From NCBI RefSeq assembly GCF_040869045.1, contig NC_090319.1, forward strand, positions 340,608,302-340,672,301: a DNA stretch of 64,000 nt. The letters run 5' to 3'. Source of the stretch: Eurosta solidaginis. Lineage: Eukaryota > Arthropoda > Insecta > Diptera > Tephritidae. Positions 32,196 through 43,199 of this stretch are shown here, piece by piece. The notes beneath the pieces are model-generated. The model saw nothing but the letters and a program-made list of their open reading frames with translations. It did not search any database and was not told the DNA's origin. The position numbers and the translations under genes are program-made. Within the stretch, counting starts at the first letter, position 1, and the number at the start of each line of letters is the position of its first letter.

Positions 32196-34895
32196 TTTAT
32201 ACTCAGTTGAGCAGAGCTCACAGAGTATAGTAAGTTTGATTGCATAACGGTTGGTTGTACAGGTATAAAGGAATCGAGATAGATATAGACTTCCATATAT
32301 CAAAATCATCAGGATCGAAACAAATTTTGATTGAGCCATGTCCGTCCGTCCGTCCGTCCGTTAACACGATAACTTGAGTAAATTTTGAGTTATCTTAATG
32401 AAATTTGGTATGTAGGTTCCTGAGCACTAATCTCAGATCGCTATTTAAAATGAACGATATCGGACTATAACCACGCCCACTTTTTCGATATTGAAAATTT
32501 CGAAAAACCGAAAAAGTGCAATAATTCATTACCAAAGACAGATAAAGCGATGAAATTTGGTAGGTGAGTTGAACTTATGCAGCAGAATTGAAAATTAGTA
32601 AAACCACCGCCCACTTTTAAAAGAAGGTAATTTAAAAATTTTGCAAGCTGTAATTTGGCAGTCGTTGAAGATATCATAATGGAATTTGGCAGGAACGTTA
32701 CTCCTGTTACTATATATACGCTTAATAAAAATTAGCAAAATCGGAGAAGGACCACGCCCACTTTTAAAAAAAAATTTTTAAAAGTAAAATTTTAACAAAA
32801 AATTTAATATCTTTACAGTATATAAGTAAATTATATCAACATTCAACCCCAGTAATGATATGGTGCAACAAAATGCAAAAATAAAAGAAAATTTGAAAAT
32901 GGGCGTGGCTCGCCCTTTTTCATTTAATTTGTCTAGGATACTTTTAATGCCATAAGTCGAACAAAAATTTACCAATCCTTTTGAAATTTGGTAGGGGCAT
33001 ATATTTTATGACGTTAACTGTTTTCTGTGAAAATGGGCGAAATCGGTTGAAGCTACGCCCAGTTTTTATACACGGTCGTCCGTCTGTCCTTCCGCATGGC
33101 CGTTAACACGATACCTACAGCAAAAATCGACATATCTTTACTGAACTTATTGCACGTACTTATCTGAACGCACTTTATCTGGGTATAAAAAATCAACGAA
33201 ATCCGACTATGACCACGGCCACTTTTTCGATATCGAAAATTACGAAAAATGAAAAAAATGCCATAATTCTATACCAAATACGAAAAGAGGGATGAAACAT
33301 CGTAATTGGATTGGTTTATTGACGCGAAATATAACTTTAGAAAAAACTTTGTAAAATGGGTGTGACACATACCATACTAAGTAGAAGAAAATGAAAAAGT
33401 TCTGCAGGGCGAAATAAAAAACCCTTGAAATCTTTGCAGGTATTAAATATATATATAAATTAGCGGTATCCAACAGATGATGTTCTGGGTCACCCTGGTC
33501 CACATTTTGGTCGATATCTGTAAAACGCCTTCACATATACAACTACCACCACTCCCTTTTAAAAATCTCATTAATGCATTTAATTTGATACCCATATCGT
33601 ACAAACTCATTCTAGAGTCACCCCTGGTCCAACTTTATGGCGATATCTCGAAAAGGCGTCCACCTATAGAACTAAGCCCCCACGCCCTTTTAAAATACTC
33701 ATTAACACCTTTCGTTTGATACCCATATTGTACAAACGCATTCTAGAGTCACCCCTGGTCCACCTTTATGGCGATATCTCGAAAAAGCGACCACCTATAC
33801 AACTACCACCACTCCCTTTTAAAACCCTCATTAATACCTTTAATTTGATACCCATATCGTAAAAAACACATTCTAGAGTCACCCCTGGTCCATCTTTATA
33901 GCGATATTTCGAAACGGCGTCCACCTATAGAACTAAGGCCCACTCCCTTTTAAAATACTCATTAACACCTTTCGTTTGATACCCATATTGTACAAACGCA
34001 TTCTAGAGTCACCCCTGGTCCACCTTTATGGCGATATCTCGAAAAAGCGACCACCTATACAACTACCACCACTCCCTTTTAAAACCCTCATTAATACCTT
34101 CAATTTGATACCCATATCGTACAAACATATTCTAGAGTCACCCCTGGTCCATCTTTTTGGCAATATTTCGAAACGGCGTCCACCTATAGAACTAAGACCC
34201 ACTCCCTTTAAAAATACTCATTAACACCTTTCGTTTGATACCCATATTGTACAAACGCATTCTAGAGTCACCCCTGGTCCACCTTAATGGCGATATCTCG
34301 AAAAGGCGACCACCTATACAACTACCACCACTCCCTTTTAAAACCCTCATTAATACCTTTAATTTGATACCAATATCGTACAAAAACATTCTAGAGTCAC
34401 CCCTGGTCCACCTTTATGGCGATATCTCGAAAAGGCGTCCACCTATAGAACTAAGCCCCACGCCCTTTTAAAATACTGATTAACACCTTTCATTTGATAC
34501 CCATATCGTACAAACACATTCTAGAGTCACCCCTGGTCCATCTTTATGGCGATATTTCGAAACGGCGTCCACCTATAGAACTAAGGCCCACGCCCTTTTA
34601 AAATACTCATTAACACCTTTCGTTTGATACCCATATCGTACAAACAAATTCTAGAGTCAACCCTGATCCACCTTTATGGCGATATCCCTAAATGGCGTCC
34701 ACGTATAGCACTATAGCCCACTCCCTCACAAAATACTCTTTAATGCCTTTCATTTGATACACTTGTCATACAAACACATTCCAGGGTTTCCCTCGGTTCA
34801 TTTTCCTACATGGTTATTTTCCCTTATGTTGTCACCATAGCTCTCAACTGAGTATGTAATGTTCGGTTAAACCCGAAATTAACCTTCCTTACTTG
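32196..34895 (+). mobile_element. DINE-like element, HINE-A copy 3, full length (2.7 kb)
   Basis: 5' end 'tttttatactcagttgagc' with the near-palindrome ACTCAGTTGAG; 3' end '...ctcaactgagtatgtaatg', a near-palindromic hairpin 'gttcggttaaacccgaa' and terminal 'ttaaccttccttacttg'. The two ends therefore carry subterminal inverted repeats (TACTCAGTTGAG / CTCAACTGAGTA) plus a 3' stem-loop and an internal tandem array. That is the layout described for DINE-1/Helentron-associated elements, and the 'ccatgtccgtccgtccgtccg' and 'gataacttgag' blocks are in the corresponding place. It encodes nothing. Confidence 0.9.
33570..34790 (+). repeat. ~130-bp tandem array inside HINE-A copy 3, alternating dimer
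   Basis: Monomers begin ('attaa(c/t)acctttc/a') at 33570, 33701, 33830, 33961, 34090, 34220, 34349, 34479, 34609 and 34740: a 129-131 bp period. Two variants (aactaccaccactccc...aaaaccctc and gaactaaggcccactccc...aaaatactc) alternate A-B-A-B-A-B-A and then B-B, a ~260-bp higher-order unit. Peptides such as ILESPLVHLYGDISKRRPPI in both strands' frames come from this array and are not genes. Confidence 0.9.
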
Positions 34896-34909
34896 TTTCA
34901 TTATAATAT

Positions 34910-35815
34910 CAGCCCTGTGTTGAGGATTAATTTGGGATTGTTAATGTCATCATTTCGGACTAATGTTGGGATCGCTTAAAAATATTTCAAAATGATTTCG
35001 GTCATTTCGGGACTAACATCGGATCTTTGCGGGATTATTTTCCCAATAACGGAATGGTATAATTTAAAGACACTGCAGCCTGAAAAACAGATGCCCAGTA
35101 GATTCTTCTTGACGATCTATCTGTGATCAAGTTTTAGTAAACTTAAGTCAAGAAAATTATCAGGAAACACTACCGAAAATATCCCCTAATTTAAAATGCA
35201 AACGATTGTATTATAGTCCGGAGATTAAGCGGTACCGATATGATGTCACAATATTCCGAAGTTACTGAGAAAATAGTTTCCAAATGAAAAGTAATAGTTA
35301 TGAAATTATTCTGAAAAAGTGCTAAAAGCATCCGAGGTCATCCAAAACAAAATGAGGAAAATATTTCGAAATAGTCTAGAAACGATACGGCCTTGAAGAA
35401 TTCAAAGGACGTCCCGAAATGATCCGGATATAATCCCGAAACTATTCGCGACAATCACACAACGTTCCGAAATAGTTCCGAAACAATCCCGAACATATAG
35501 ACTACAATCCCTAGACGGTCCCGAAGTGGTCCTAAAAGTCCCGAAAAGGTCTCTTCAACCATCCTGTAAAAGTCCCTGGTTAGTCGTGCAAAAATTGTGT
35601 AATAACCCCGAAATGCTCCAAGCCCAGCTCCTAAACGGCAACATATATTTCCGAATTTTTCCAAAAAATCATCCCTAAATAGTCCCGGTATGAAACGAAT
35701 CCGAAACAGTCCGGAGAAAGTCGTTTAGTGATCCATAGATAGCTTAGAAATGACTTGGAAGTGGTGCTGTAATGATCCCGTAGTGGTCCTCAAATATTTT
35801 TAGGAAGGGTTCCCA
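34910..35815. repeat. Degenerate array of CCCGAAATAGTCC-like words, locus 2
   Basis: Same words as 16976-17870 ('cccgaaatgatcc', 'ttccgaaatagttccgaaac', 'tcccgaaaaggtc'), densest in 35380-35720. Confidence 0.7.
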
Positions 35816-36108
35816 CCTGTTCATAATAGTAGCCCATATTATATGTATTTATTTCTTAATATCCGAATGTACTGAACGGCTTTACAGATTTTTACCAAAT
35901 TATGTATGTATATCAGTAGCGCGATCTAAATTCTCTACATGCAAAAACTAGGTCACCACGTACTTAAAGTCCTTTGTTTTTTCTTATACCAAAGACAGGC
36001 TATAAATTGTTTATACTCACAGCAATGCGAGTATCAGCCAAATTCATTAATCAAAGCAAGAAGGATCTGGTCAAAACAGAAAGGAACTTTTACTCGGACT
36101 ATAGAGGA
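35816..36108. other. Unassigned DNA
   Basis: Nothing recognised; it provides the T side of the Helitron insertion. Confidence 0.4.
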
Positions 36109-36990
36109 CTAGCTTTACCCGGCGTACGTTGCAACGCCAGAGATCGAATGAATGTTGCGTTATTTTTTCTGTTTTGTTTGTTGATAATTTAGTTTATTGT
36201 TCTGTAAATTGCATTGAATTATGTACGCATATTTGGTGAAATTTTCGTTGAAAGCATTTTGTTATTTTATCTTATTGTAATGCAAGTGGGTGCACAATAT
36301 TTTTAATTTTTTTTATTCGGTGCAAAGGTAAACAAATTTTTTGGCGTTCGAACTCTAGAGCAAGCAACATATGGCTCGCCGTGGGAAAGCATGGACTCTC
36401 TAAATTTAATCCTGCAATAGCAAGCGATTGACCTTGTGCATTGTTGATTGTAATTGCAAAAGCAATACGTGGTGTGAGCACATCTTCACCTTTGCTTTTA
36501 CCGCTGATGGTCGTTGCTTCGATTACATTCGGCATTAATTTCTTAACGCTAAATCTGGTTCCATTGCACAATTTTGGTGGGTGTAAACTTCGAAGTAGCA
36601 TGAGCCAATTTTCGATGTTAATGTATGCGCAGGCATTCCAGGTTTAGAAATTCAATTGGATAATTCACACTTTGATCTTCATCTGTAACTATGTAGATCG
36701 ATTCATATTTCGTCCCTTCACCAGGAATTTGGTTTTGAATTCGATCATCGATTTTGTTAACATGATAATTTTTGGGAGCTAAGATTACTCGTTCGCATAG
36801 CCAAAAAAGTTATGCAGTACCAAAGACTCAATTTGTATACGCCCCTTTTATATATCGAAATTATTTTTAGCCTAAAACCTTCGTGTTGATCGAAGGAACC
36901 TATAACCAAAATTTGGTGATGTTTGAAGTATGGGAAATACGTTTCCATAGCGAACACACACACACAGAACTTGATTTTTATATATATAGA
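36109..36990 (-). mobile_element. Helitron, internally deleted, both termini present (882 bp)
   Basis: On the minus strand the element begins TCTATATATATAAAAATCAA after a host A (36991). It ends ...GGGTAAAGCTAG before a host T (36108), i.e. inserted between A and T with 5'-TC and 3'-CTAG, the Helitron rule. A hairpin GGCGT-TGCAACGT-ACGCC lies about 12 nt before the end. The interior is the C-terminal part of a Helitron helicase. Confidence 0.9.
36272..36780 (-). pseudogene. Helitron Rep/helicase, C-terminal helicase remnant
   Basis: The minus strand reads VILAPKNYHVNKIDDRI then PGEGTKYESI, DEDQSVNYPIEFLNLECL, and after a break MLLRSLHPPKLCNGTRFSVK, VIEATTISGKSKGEDVL and FAITINNAQGQSL, in the order of the PIF1-like helicase C-terminus of Helitrons (NGTR block and 'AxTINKAQGQSL' motif). 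In the last motif Lys is replaced by Asn. The segment between VLTPRI and AFAIT is shortened, and the Rep nuclease and Walker motifs are gone. Confidence 0.85.
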
Positions 36991-37074
36991 TATCGTAGTC
37001 TACGATATCACTACGACCAAAATACCCGAATGGCTCAGGGAGTTGTGTAGCGCAACACTTTCAAGAGGATGCCA

Positions 37075-37375
37075 GCGTAATTTATAGCTTCTCCAACCCA
37101 ACTGTCAACTCACCTACCCATGGCAGTCTTCTTTAGCAGGAGAGGCTCTGGCGACCCCAAGTTCCTTGTGGAACAAGAAAGTGAGGAACGGGAACCGGAT
37201 GGCCTAAAAGGTTCAAGGTGTGCACATTAAATCATTCTTGAGCTGGTTGGGCTTTTACCTTAATGGTGCTTGTTACCGAAACCTACCAGATCTATATCCG
37301 GTAAAGGACCGTCAACATCGATAAAACTCACCTAAACCTTCGGGGATTGTCTTTATCGCCACAACAACAACAGCA
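37075..37375 (+). repeat. Non-LTR retrotransposon 3' UTR with (CAA)n tail
   Basis: 'ggcgaccccaagttccttgtgg', 'ggatggcctaaaaggttca', 'ccttaatggtgct', 'tatccggtaaaggaccgtca', 'catcgataaaactca', 'ccttcggggattgt' and the tail 'acaacaacaaca'. Partial copies at 592-705 (-), 39905-39990 (-) and 54535-54720 (-). Confidence 0.65.
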
Positions 37376-38534
37376 TCACATCACCTAAGTAAGTTAAATG
37401 TATCCGATACACTATCACGGGCACTAGGCACTACGTCTTCCACACTTAAAACAGTTTGCAACGGCAATAAGCTCTTTGTACTTCACTTAATATTTACAAA
37501 GCGCTAATAATGCCAGTGCAGCAACAGAAATTGAATCCAATTCAAGCGGAGTAATAATGCAGGGAAGCAAATCTCAATTGAATAGAAATGCATCTCTTTC
37601 ATATGAGGTTGCGGCATTGTAGCGATGCGTCAGTTAAGCCTAGTTGCAACAGTGGATCCTAATTAGACAGTTCTATATATTTGAGGGTGTCTGTGGCTGT
37701 AACATTGATGCACAGTGTATACAGCATGCAAAATAATTGCAAACAAAAATTAATTGATACCAACCGAAAGGTCCTAATATGGAAGGAACCAAACTTTTGG
37801 CAAAGCCAAAGGATGGACAGCATATTTGCCTTTTAGTCCTTCTAGTACTGTGAAGCTCCGCAAAACATTCTTAAGCCATTCATGAAATATAGGAAAAAAT
37901 CAGTAAATAAGTAACAGTGTACCCGTGGATCGATCACAGTTTTGTACACCTAGCTGAGGATTGGCGTTACAGTTGATATATACCACATTCAATATTTATT
38001 ATTTTACTGATTGCCCAAGGGTAGATCAACATTCAAAAACTCTATAGATAACTCTATAGAGCATCAACTATGTCGCAGATAACGTCGTAATTGGAGTCTC
38101 CTTACCACCTTCATATTTGCCAATTTCGATTCAAGTACTCCAGACAACACTCAAACAAACGTCAAGCACGTCGCCCATGTGGCCAAACACCTATCATATT
38201 TTCGAGAGATTAGCAAATCGAATTTTACGAACGAAAAGTTTTCTGAGACCTCGATTATAGATCCACGATTTGACACGTGGACTAAGCGAGGAAAAGTACT
38301 GTTACAACAACGACGACTGTTACAACATCCAACGCAGGAGGCATTAGGGGAGATAGGGGAAATGCAAAAGGAGAGGAATACGGCGTAGGAATAGAGGAAG
38401 ATTGAGATTTAGAAAAGGGAGAAAAAATCGGGATAAAATTACATGCACAATCCATTTGATCACGTGCATGAGTTTCGTTCAGCAACTAATCGCCTACAAA
38501 ATTCGCACACTGGTTATAACACATCTAAACACTC
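37376..38534. other. Unassigned DNA
   Basis: No motif recognised in the 60-70 codon frames here. Confidence 0.35.
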
Positions 38535-38735
38535 GAAGATCTATGTTATCTTCTCTCGGCATCGTCCATGTTTCCGAGCAATACATCGCAATGGGTATAT
38601 TTAGAGAATTGTAGAGCATATTTTTTGTTCGTCAAGGCAAGTAGCACTTGTTGGCAAAGGCTATTTTTCGTCTGATTTCTAAGCTGGCATTACTTTCACT
38701 ATTAATGCTGGTTTCCAGATAAACGAACGATACGA
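38535..38735 (-). pseudogene. LINE family A fragment, reversed
   Basis: The minus strand encodes NASLEIRRKIAFANKCYLP and an IPIAMYCSETWTMPRED block, i.e. the region just before the conserved C-terminus, of the same subfamily as the 20.3-kb copy. It meets the plus-strand copy at a 'gaacgaacgaacg' junction. Confidence 0.65.
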
Positions 38736-38744
38736 ACGAACGAA

Positions 38745-39240
38745 CGAAAATCATACTCTACAAGTCACTTATCGTACCCGTCCTGCTATATGGGGCAGAA
38801 GCATGGACCATGACAACAGCAGATGAAGCGGCTTTGGGAGTGTTCGAGAGGAACGTTCTTCGAAAGATTTATGGACCTCTACGCGTTGGCGGTGGCGAGT
38901 ACCGAAGAAGATTTAATGATGAGCTGTACGAGCTATACGCAGACATCAACATAGTCCAGCGAATTAAAACGCAGCGGCTGCGCTGGCTAGGCCATGTTAT
39001 GCGAATGAAAGATGATGCTCCGGCCAAGAAAGTGTTCCTATCGGAACCCGTCTATGGAAGCAGAGGTAGAGAGCGGCCCCCATTCCGTTGGAAGGACCAG
39101 GTGGAAAACGATTTAAACTCCCTTGGTGTGACCAATTGGCGCCGGTTGGCGGAGCGAAGGAGCGACTGGCGCGCCTTGTTGGACGGCCATAACCGTTTAG
39201 ACGGTTAAGCGCCAATTAAGTAAGTAAGTAAGTAAGTAAG
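38745..39240 (+). mobile_element. LINE family A, 5'-truncated, C-terminal open frame and (AAGT)n tail
   Basis: Plus frame 38810-39208 has MTTADEAALGVFERNVLRKI, RFNDELYELYADINIVQRI, RLRWLGHVMRMKDDAPAKKV and NDLNSLGVTNWRRLAERRSD then the natural end (NRLDG, stop). The 3' end is 'gcgccaattaagtaagtaag...'. The frame also opens upstream (IILYKSLIVPVLLYGAEAW). It is the best preserved copy of this C-terminus in the window but lacks the RT. Confidence 0.85.
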
Positions 39241-39249
39241 CTTGGATAA

Positions 39250-39475
39250 TACCTGGTACTTCGTTTTGTCTTTGTTTTTTTGCCTCATTATCCATTCTGG
39301 GGAGCGAAAAACTTACGGTGCGTTTGTTAAGGCCAGATATCATATGCCAGCAATTGTATTCTCATTTAAAAGGTTGTGCCATCACGGTTTCGATCTGCTG
39401 ATAAAATTATTTTCTGGCTTTCGTGGCATAAAATCAGGTGTGTTTCGGACACTACCATTATTAAGGTACTAGCTT
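39250..39475 (-). pseudogene. LINE family A reverse transcriptase fragment
   Basis: The minus strand carries 'gatggcacaaccttttaaatg' and 'gctggcatatgatatctggcc', aligning with the RT block around ADDIDIIG at 8.3 kb (the Asp-Asp pair is destroyed here). Confidence 0.5.
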
Positions 39476-40147
39476 GGAAATCTCGTTATCTCCATCCTTC
39501 AAGAACTTTTGGTTTTTAGATGCACCATGCAATCTCTTTGCATTCATTCACCTATCTTACCCCTATATTTGCTGAGTACTCTCCCAGACAAAGTCTACCA
39601 CACAATTTGGCCACCGCAAAGTGTAACCAAGATGAAATGAAAGAGTTTAGAGAGATATGATTAGTCGTCATTCTGTTGCGTCCTCCTGTATTTTGCTAAC
39701 AGAAATTCCAAATTACCTCTCGGTGACTTCTGATAATCCCTGGAATCCACTTATAGCATCTACGCTCATCACCCGAAAGTCTCCGATTCAGTAAATTTCA
39801 GCTTGTGCCTGTGCTTACGTTAAATAGGGGAGCGGAAACTATCCGAGTTCCAGTAGAAGAGTCACTCATGCTTCCTTGTTCGGAAAGTTATATCAGTTTT
39901 ATTGAACATCACGTATTGATCCGGTACCACTAAGTTACTAGACCGGCCATCTCGGGAACTATTTCAAATGACCACAACATTTTCTAAAGATTTAATTCGC
40001 GTCATATGATAGTAAATTATTATACGGTTTGTGAGCGTAACCCTTTAGATGCTTTTTGTGTTTAGATTATTTCGACATTGTGCTTATAAGCAGATCTTAT
40101 ATATATGCTGTGTTTTACCGTTGGCAAAGTTACGAAAGGGATGTTGG
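39476..40147. other. Mostly unassigned; LINE 3'-UTR fragment at 39905-39990 (-)
   Basis: The minus strand of 39905-39990 reads 'tcccgagatggccggtcta' and 'taccggatcaatacg', words of the same 3' UTR as 37.1-37.4 kb. Nothing else recognised. Confidence 0.45.
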
Positions 40148-40509
40148 TGGCCGCCGTGGTGTGATGTTAGCGTGCTCCGCCTACCATGCCGAAAATCCTG
40201 GGTTCACGCCACGGGCAAAGAATCAAATTTTAGAAACAAGTTTTTTCAATTAGAAGAAAATTTTTCTAAGCGGGGTCGCCACTCGGCATTGTTTGGCAAA
40301 TGCTCCGAGTGTATTTCTTCCATATAAAGCTTCCCAGTGAAAAGTCATCTGCATGGCAGATGCCGTTCGGAGTCGGCATGAAACAAGTAGGTCCCGCCCC
40401 GCCAATTTGTAGGAAAACTTAAAAGGAGCACGACGCAAAATGGAATAGAACCTCGGCCTAAAGTCTCTTCAGAGGTTATCGCGCCTTACATTTATTATTT
40501 TTTTTTTTA
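40148..40509 (+). mobile_element. tRNA-derived SINE, copy 2, nearly full length
   Basis: Head 'ggccgccgtggtgtgatg' with tRNA-like A box, 'gggttcacgccac' as B box, body 'ctaagcggggtcgcc', 'tctgcatggcagatgccgtt', 'cccgccaatttgtagg', and 3' end 'gaggttatcgcgcctta' followed by an A/T-rich tail. About 360 bp. Confidence 0.85.
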
Positions 40510-40544
40510 TATATGGATGTTTGAATAAGTCGATATCCTAGGTT

Positions 40545-40890
40545 AGGTTGAACTGGCTTGTCAATAAAGACATCAAATAAACTGTATGTTTCCATAATGT
40601 CACCAGCATTTGTTTGACGAGCAAAGGAAAAACCTCCAATTAGGCTCAGGACATTTGTTAGAGAATAACTTTATCCACTTGGTATGTACTAAACGCTTTC
40701 TAGGACCTCGCTTAATTGCTGCCTCGAGACAGCCCCTAGTAGCTAGAGCCTTAACCTCGCGAGCGACACGAACAGAGAACGCAACCAACCATTTCTTCCT
40801 GAAGCTCGCACTTCCTATATCTACTGTTACTGACAAAGCGTAACTTATATGCATGTGACCGCAGAAGACTAGTTGGTATGCCCATCGTGA
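40545..40890 (-). pseudogene. LINE family B C-terminal fragment
   Basis: On the minus strand LRFVSNSRCRKC-type text precedes CSCR-REVKALATRGCLEA, equivalent to the 'CRxC...CSCPALAxxR' end. It shares the 3' UTR words 'gtcaataaagac(a/c)tca' with 61.4 kb. Confidence 0.6.
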
Positions 40891-40957
40891 GTCGAGATTT
40901 TAATACTGAAAAGATTTAAGCTGATCAGCAGTCGGCTGTCACGCTTAAAGCGGAGTC

Positions 40958-41356
40958 ATTGGTGCCGTTTGCCGTATCGCTGTAGTCGTATCCCTAACGT
41001 AACCCTATACGATACATTGTTATTAATTAATGGTGCCTTAACCTAAAAATCGTGAAAATTTCATAAAAATGAAGAAAACGCAAAAAATTACAAACATATT
41101 CCACAAAAAATAAGTCTCCTAGTCATAACATATCCAAAACAATGAATAAAATCTACAAAAAGTTATTAAATTCACCAACTCAAATATTTTTAGGTTATGG
41201 ATACGGCGAAAAACTAAAAACCAATTGGTTGGCTACGATACGGTTACGACCTCAGCGTTACGATACGGCACCAATAATCGATTACATTGATTCCCATAAC
41301 GTTGGTCGAATCAGCTGTTATAAGGTTACCGATACGGTTACCGATAACGCACCAAT
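40958..41356. mobile_element. Probable TIR MITE with GATACGG words
   Basis: Left end ATTGGTGCCGTTTGCCGTAT, right end ...CCGATAACGCACCAAT, imperfect inverted repeats about 20-25 bp long. 'cgatacgg' variants occur four or more times inside. No target duplication found. Confidence 0.5.
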
Positions 41357-42199
41357 ATCTGCAGCTTTACTCTCTGTCACGCCTACGCTCTTTCAGGAAT
41401 ATTAATATAAGCTTTCAGTAAGTATAGAATTTGATGCCAGCCTACTCCGAGCCTACAACTGGTACATATAGGGAAGCAAGCACGCAACTTACCAATGATC
41501 CAAGTTTTCCCTAGTGCAGTATGCAAAGATATCGGCTAAGTGGCGATATACCTTTTAAAAAAAGAATTAATTTAATCATTGCAAGCCCACAGTTCGACTT
41601 TTATTTTTGATTTTACTCACTTGACTTCAGCTGTTGCTACCCCAAAGAGAATACAAGGGATTAGTTTTCGTTCAATGGCAGTGTAAAGGATAGAAAATTG
41701 GTGCAACAAAAGCGTAATATTCTAGTAGTTGGATACATACATATGCACTTACATGCATATCTGCTTAGATAAAATCGTATGCTAATGCTTTTGACATTAA
41801 GGCCCGGTTTTTCAGTACAAGTTCAACTCAGTTTGTCAGTTAAACTACTCTTAAATTTATTCTGCAGTTTCTCAGTCCACTTTAAGATTCCGATCTAGAA
41901 GGGTTAAACTCTTGTTAACCTATCAGTTATTTATGTTCGTTCGAAATGGCGTCGAATATACCCAACAATCATTTGGGGTTGAGTACAATTAGAGCTTAGG
42001 ATGATATCTAGGCATACTTCTAAAATCTCAAGAGTTGCTTCGAAACAGTGGCTCACTCAGCTCGAGAATCATAGTGTACTTAGCAAACGAGGGAATTTTT
42101 TAAAAAGCAAAAAATGCTATTACTAAAGTTGAAAAAATTTAATTAACAACTTGTGGTTCTCTTCAAAAAAATAAAATGAAATATATATAATTTAAAAAA
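41357..42199. other. Unassigned; possible left half of another MITE
   Basis: 'ggcccggtttttcag...gttaaactactcttaaattt' near 41801-41865 loosely pairs with the reverse complement of 42990-43070 (gcggttttgcag...cagttaaactacta). That could be a TIR element containing the SINE at 42.2 kb. Weak. Confidence 0.3.
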
Positions 42200-42531
42200 T
42201 TAATAAATGTGAGGCGCGATAATCTCCGAAGAGATTTTTGCATCGTTCTCCTTTAATTTTTTCCTACAAATTGGCTGGACGGGACATATTTGTTTTATTC
42301 CGACTAAGAACGGCATCTGCAAGGCAGATGAGTTTTCACTGAGAGCTTTTCACCGCAGAAATACACTCGGAGTGCTTACCAAACACTGCCGATGGGCGAC
42401 CCCGCTTAGAAAGATTTTCTACTAATTGAAAAACCTTGTTTCTAAAATTTTGATGTTGCTTTGCCCGGGATGTGGACCCAGGATCTTTGATGTGGTAGGC
42501 GGAGCACGCTACCATTACACCACGGCGGCCA
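42200..42531 (-). mobile_element. tRNA-derived SINE, copy 3
   Basis: Head on the minus strand 'ggccgccgtggtgtaatgg', 'gtgctccgcctaccaca', 'gggtccacatcccgggc'; tail '...atcgcgcctcacatttatta'. Nearly full length, reversed relative to copy 2. Confidence 0.85.
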
Positions 42532-43199
42532 CCTATATAATTTATTTTTGATAAATTACGCTTCATTACTGCTATTTCACTATAAACAGCTGCTGGTTTT
42601 CTTTGTACCACCTTGGCGATTTTTTTCAACTTCACCTCAACTCTATGTCCAGTGTAGGACATCAAGTGGAGAGATGTCTTGAATATTCGTTTGAGAACTG
42701 TACATTTATTAAAATCTCTCGAGATTAGGATAATAATTGGAAAATATTAATGACGTTGGATATCAACTCTAGAACTATCTGGTTTAAGAATAATTAAATA
42801 ATTATGTTGGATATCACTTCCGGAACTAGATATATATTTCACTGAAAAATTTGCTTTCGTTGGGTAAAAAAAATCCAGCTGTTGCCGTATCTACAAATTA
42901 TCTATATAATAAAAAAACTAATGTTGCCCCACAAAAAAAGCTTACCTCAAAGCGGCCTTAAACTGTGGCTGAAAAACTGTTTAGTAGTTTAACTGGAGTT
43001 TAAATTTGATTAGAGTTTAAGCAAACTTAGCTTAAGCTTAGCTTAGCCAACCACTGCAAAACCGCACTTTAGTGTATTAACGTTTGTATATAATAAACAA
43101 AAGCTTAAGTTTCACTGCCACCACTTAATGCAAAATATGCTGTATACAAAAATGATAATGGTGCAAATCTTGATATAATATAAGCTAACTCAAAAGTAT
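42532..43199. other. Unassigned DNA
   Basis: 42950-43075 may be the right arm of the weak MITE noted at 41.8 kb. Confidence 0.3.

Noticed and set aside
33976..34471. Repeated peptide ILESPLVHLYGDISKRRPPI in open frames (also minus 57910-58146 and 58299-58535), looking like a repeat protein
   Set aside because: It is the translation of the 130-bp HINE-A tandem monomer. It appears on whichever strand the element lies and is interrupted in each copy.
40148..40230. Genuine tRNA gene (A and B box-like motifs)
   Set aside because: The same head is followed by the same ~280-bp body at two other places; it is a tRNA-derived SINE and the cloverleaf is not intact.
41800..43075. TIR element enclosing the SINE at 42.2 kb
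   Set aside because: Arms match only loosely and no target duplication was found, so it is mentioned only as a weak possibility.
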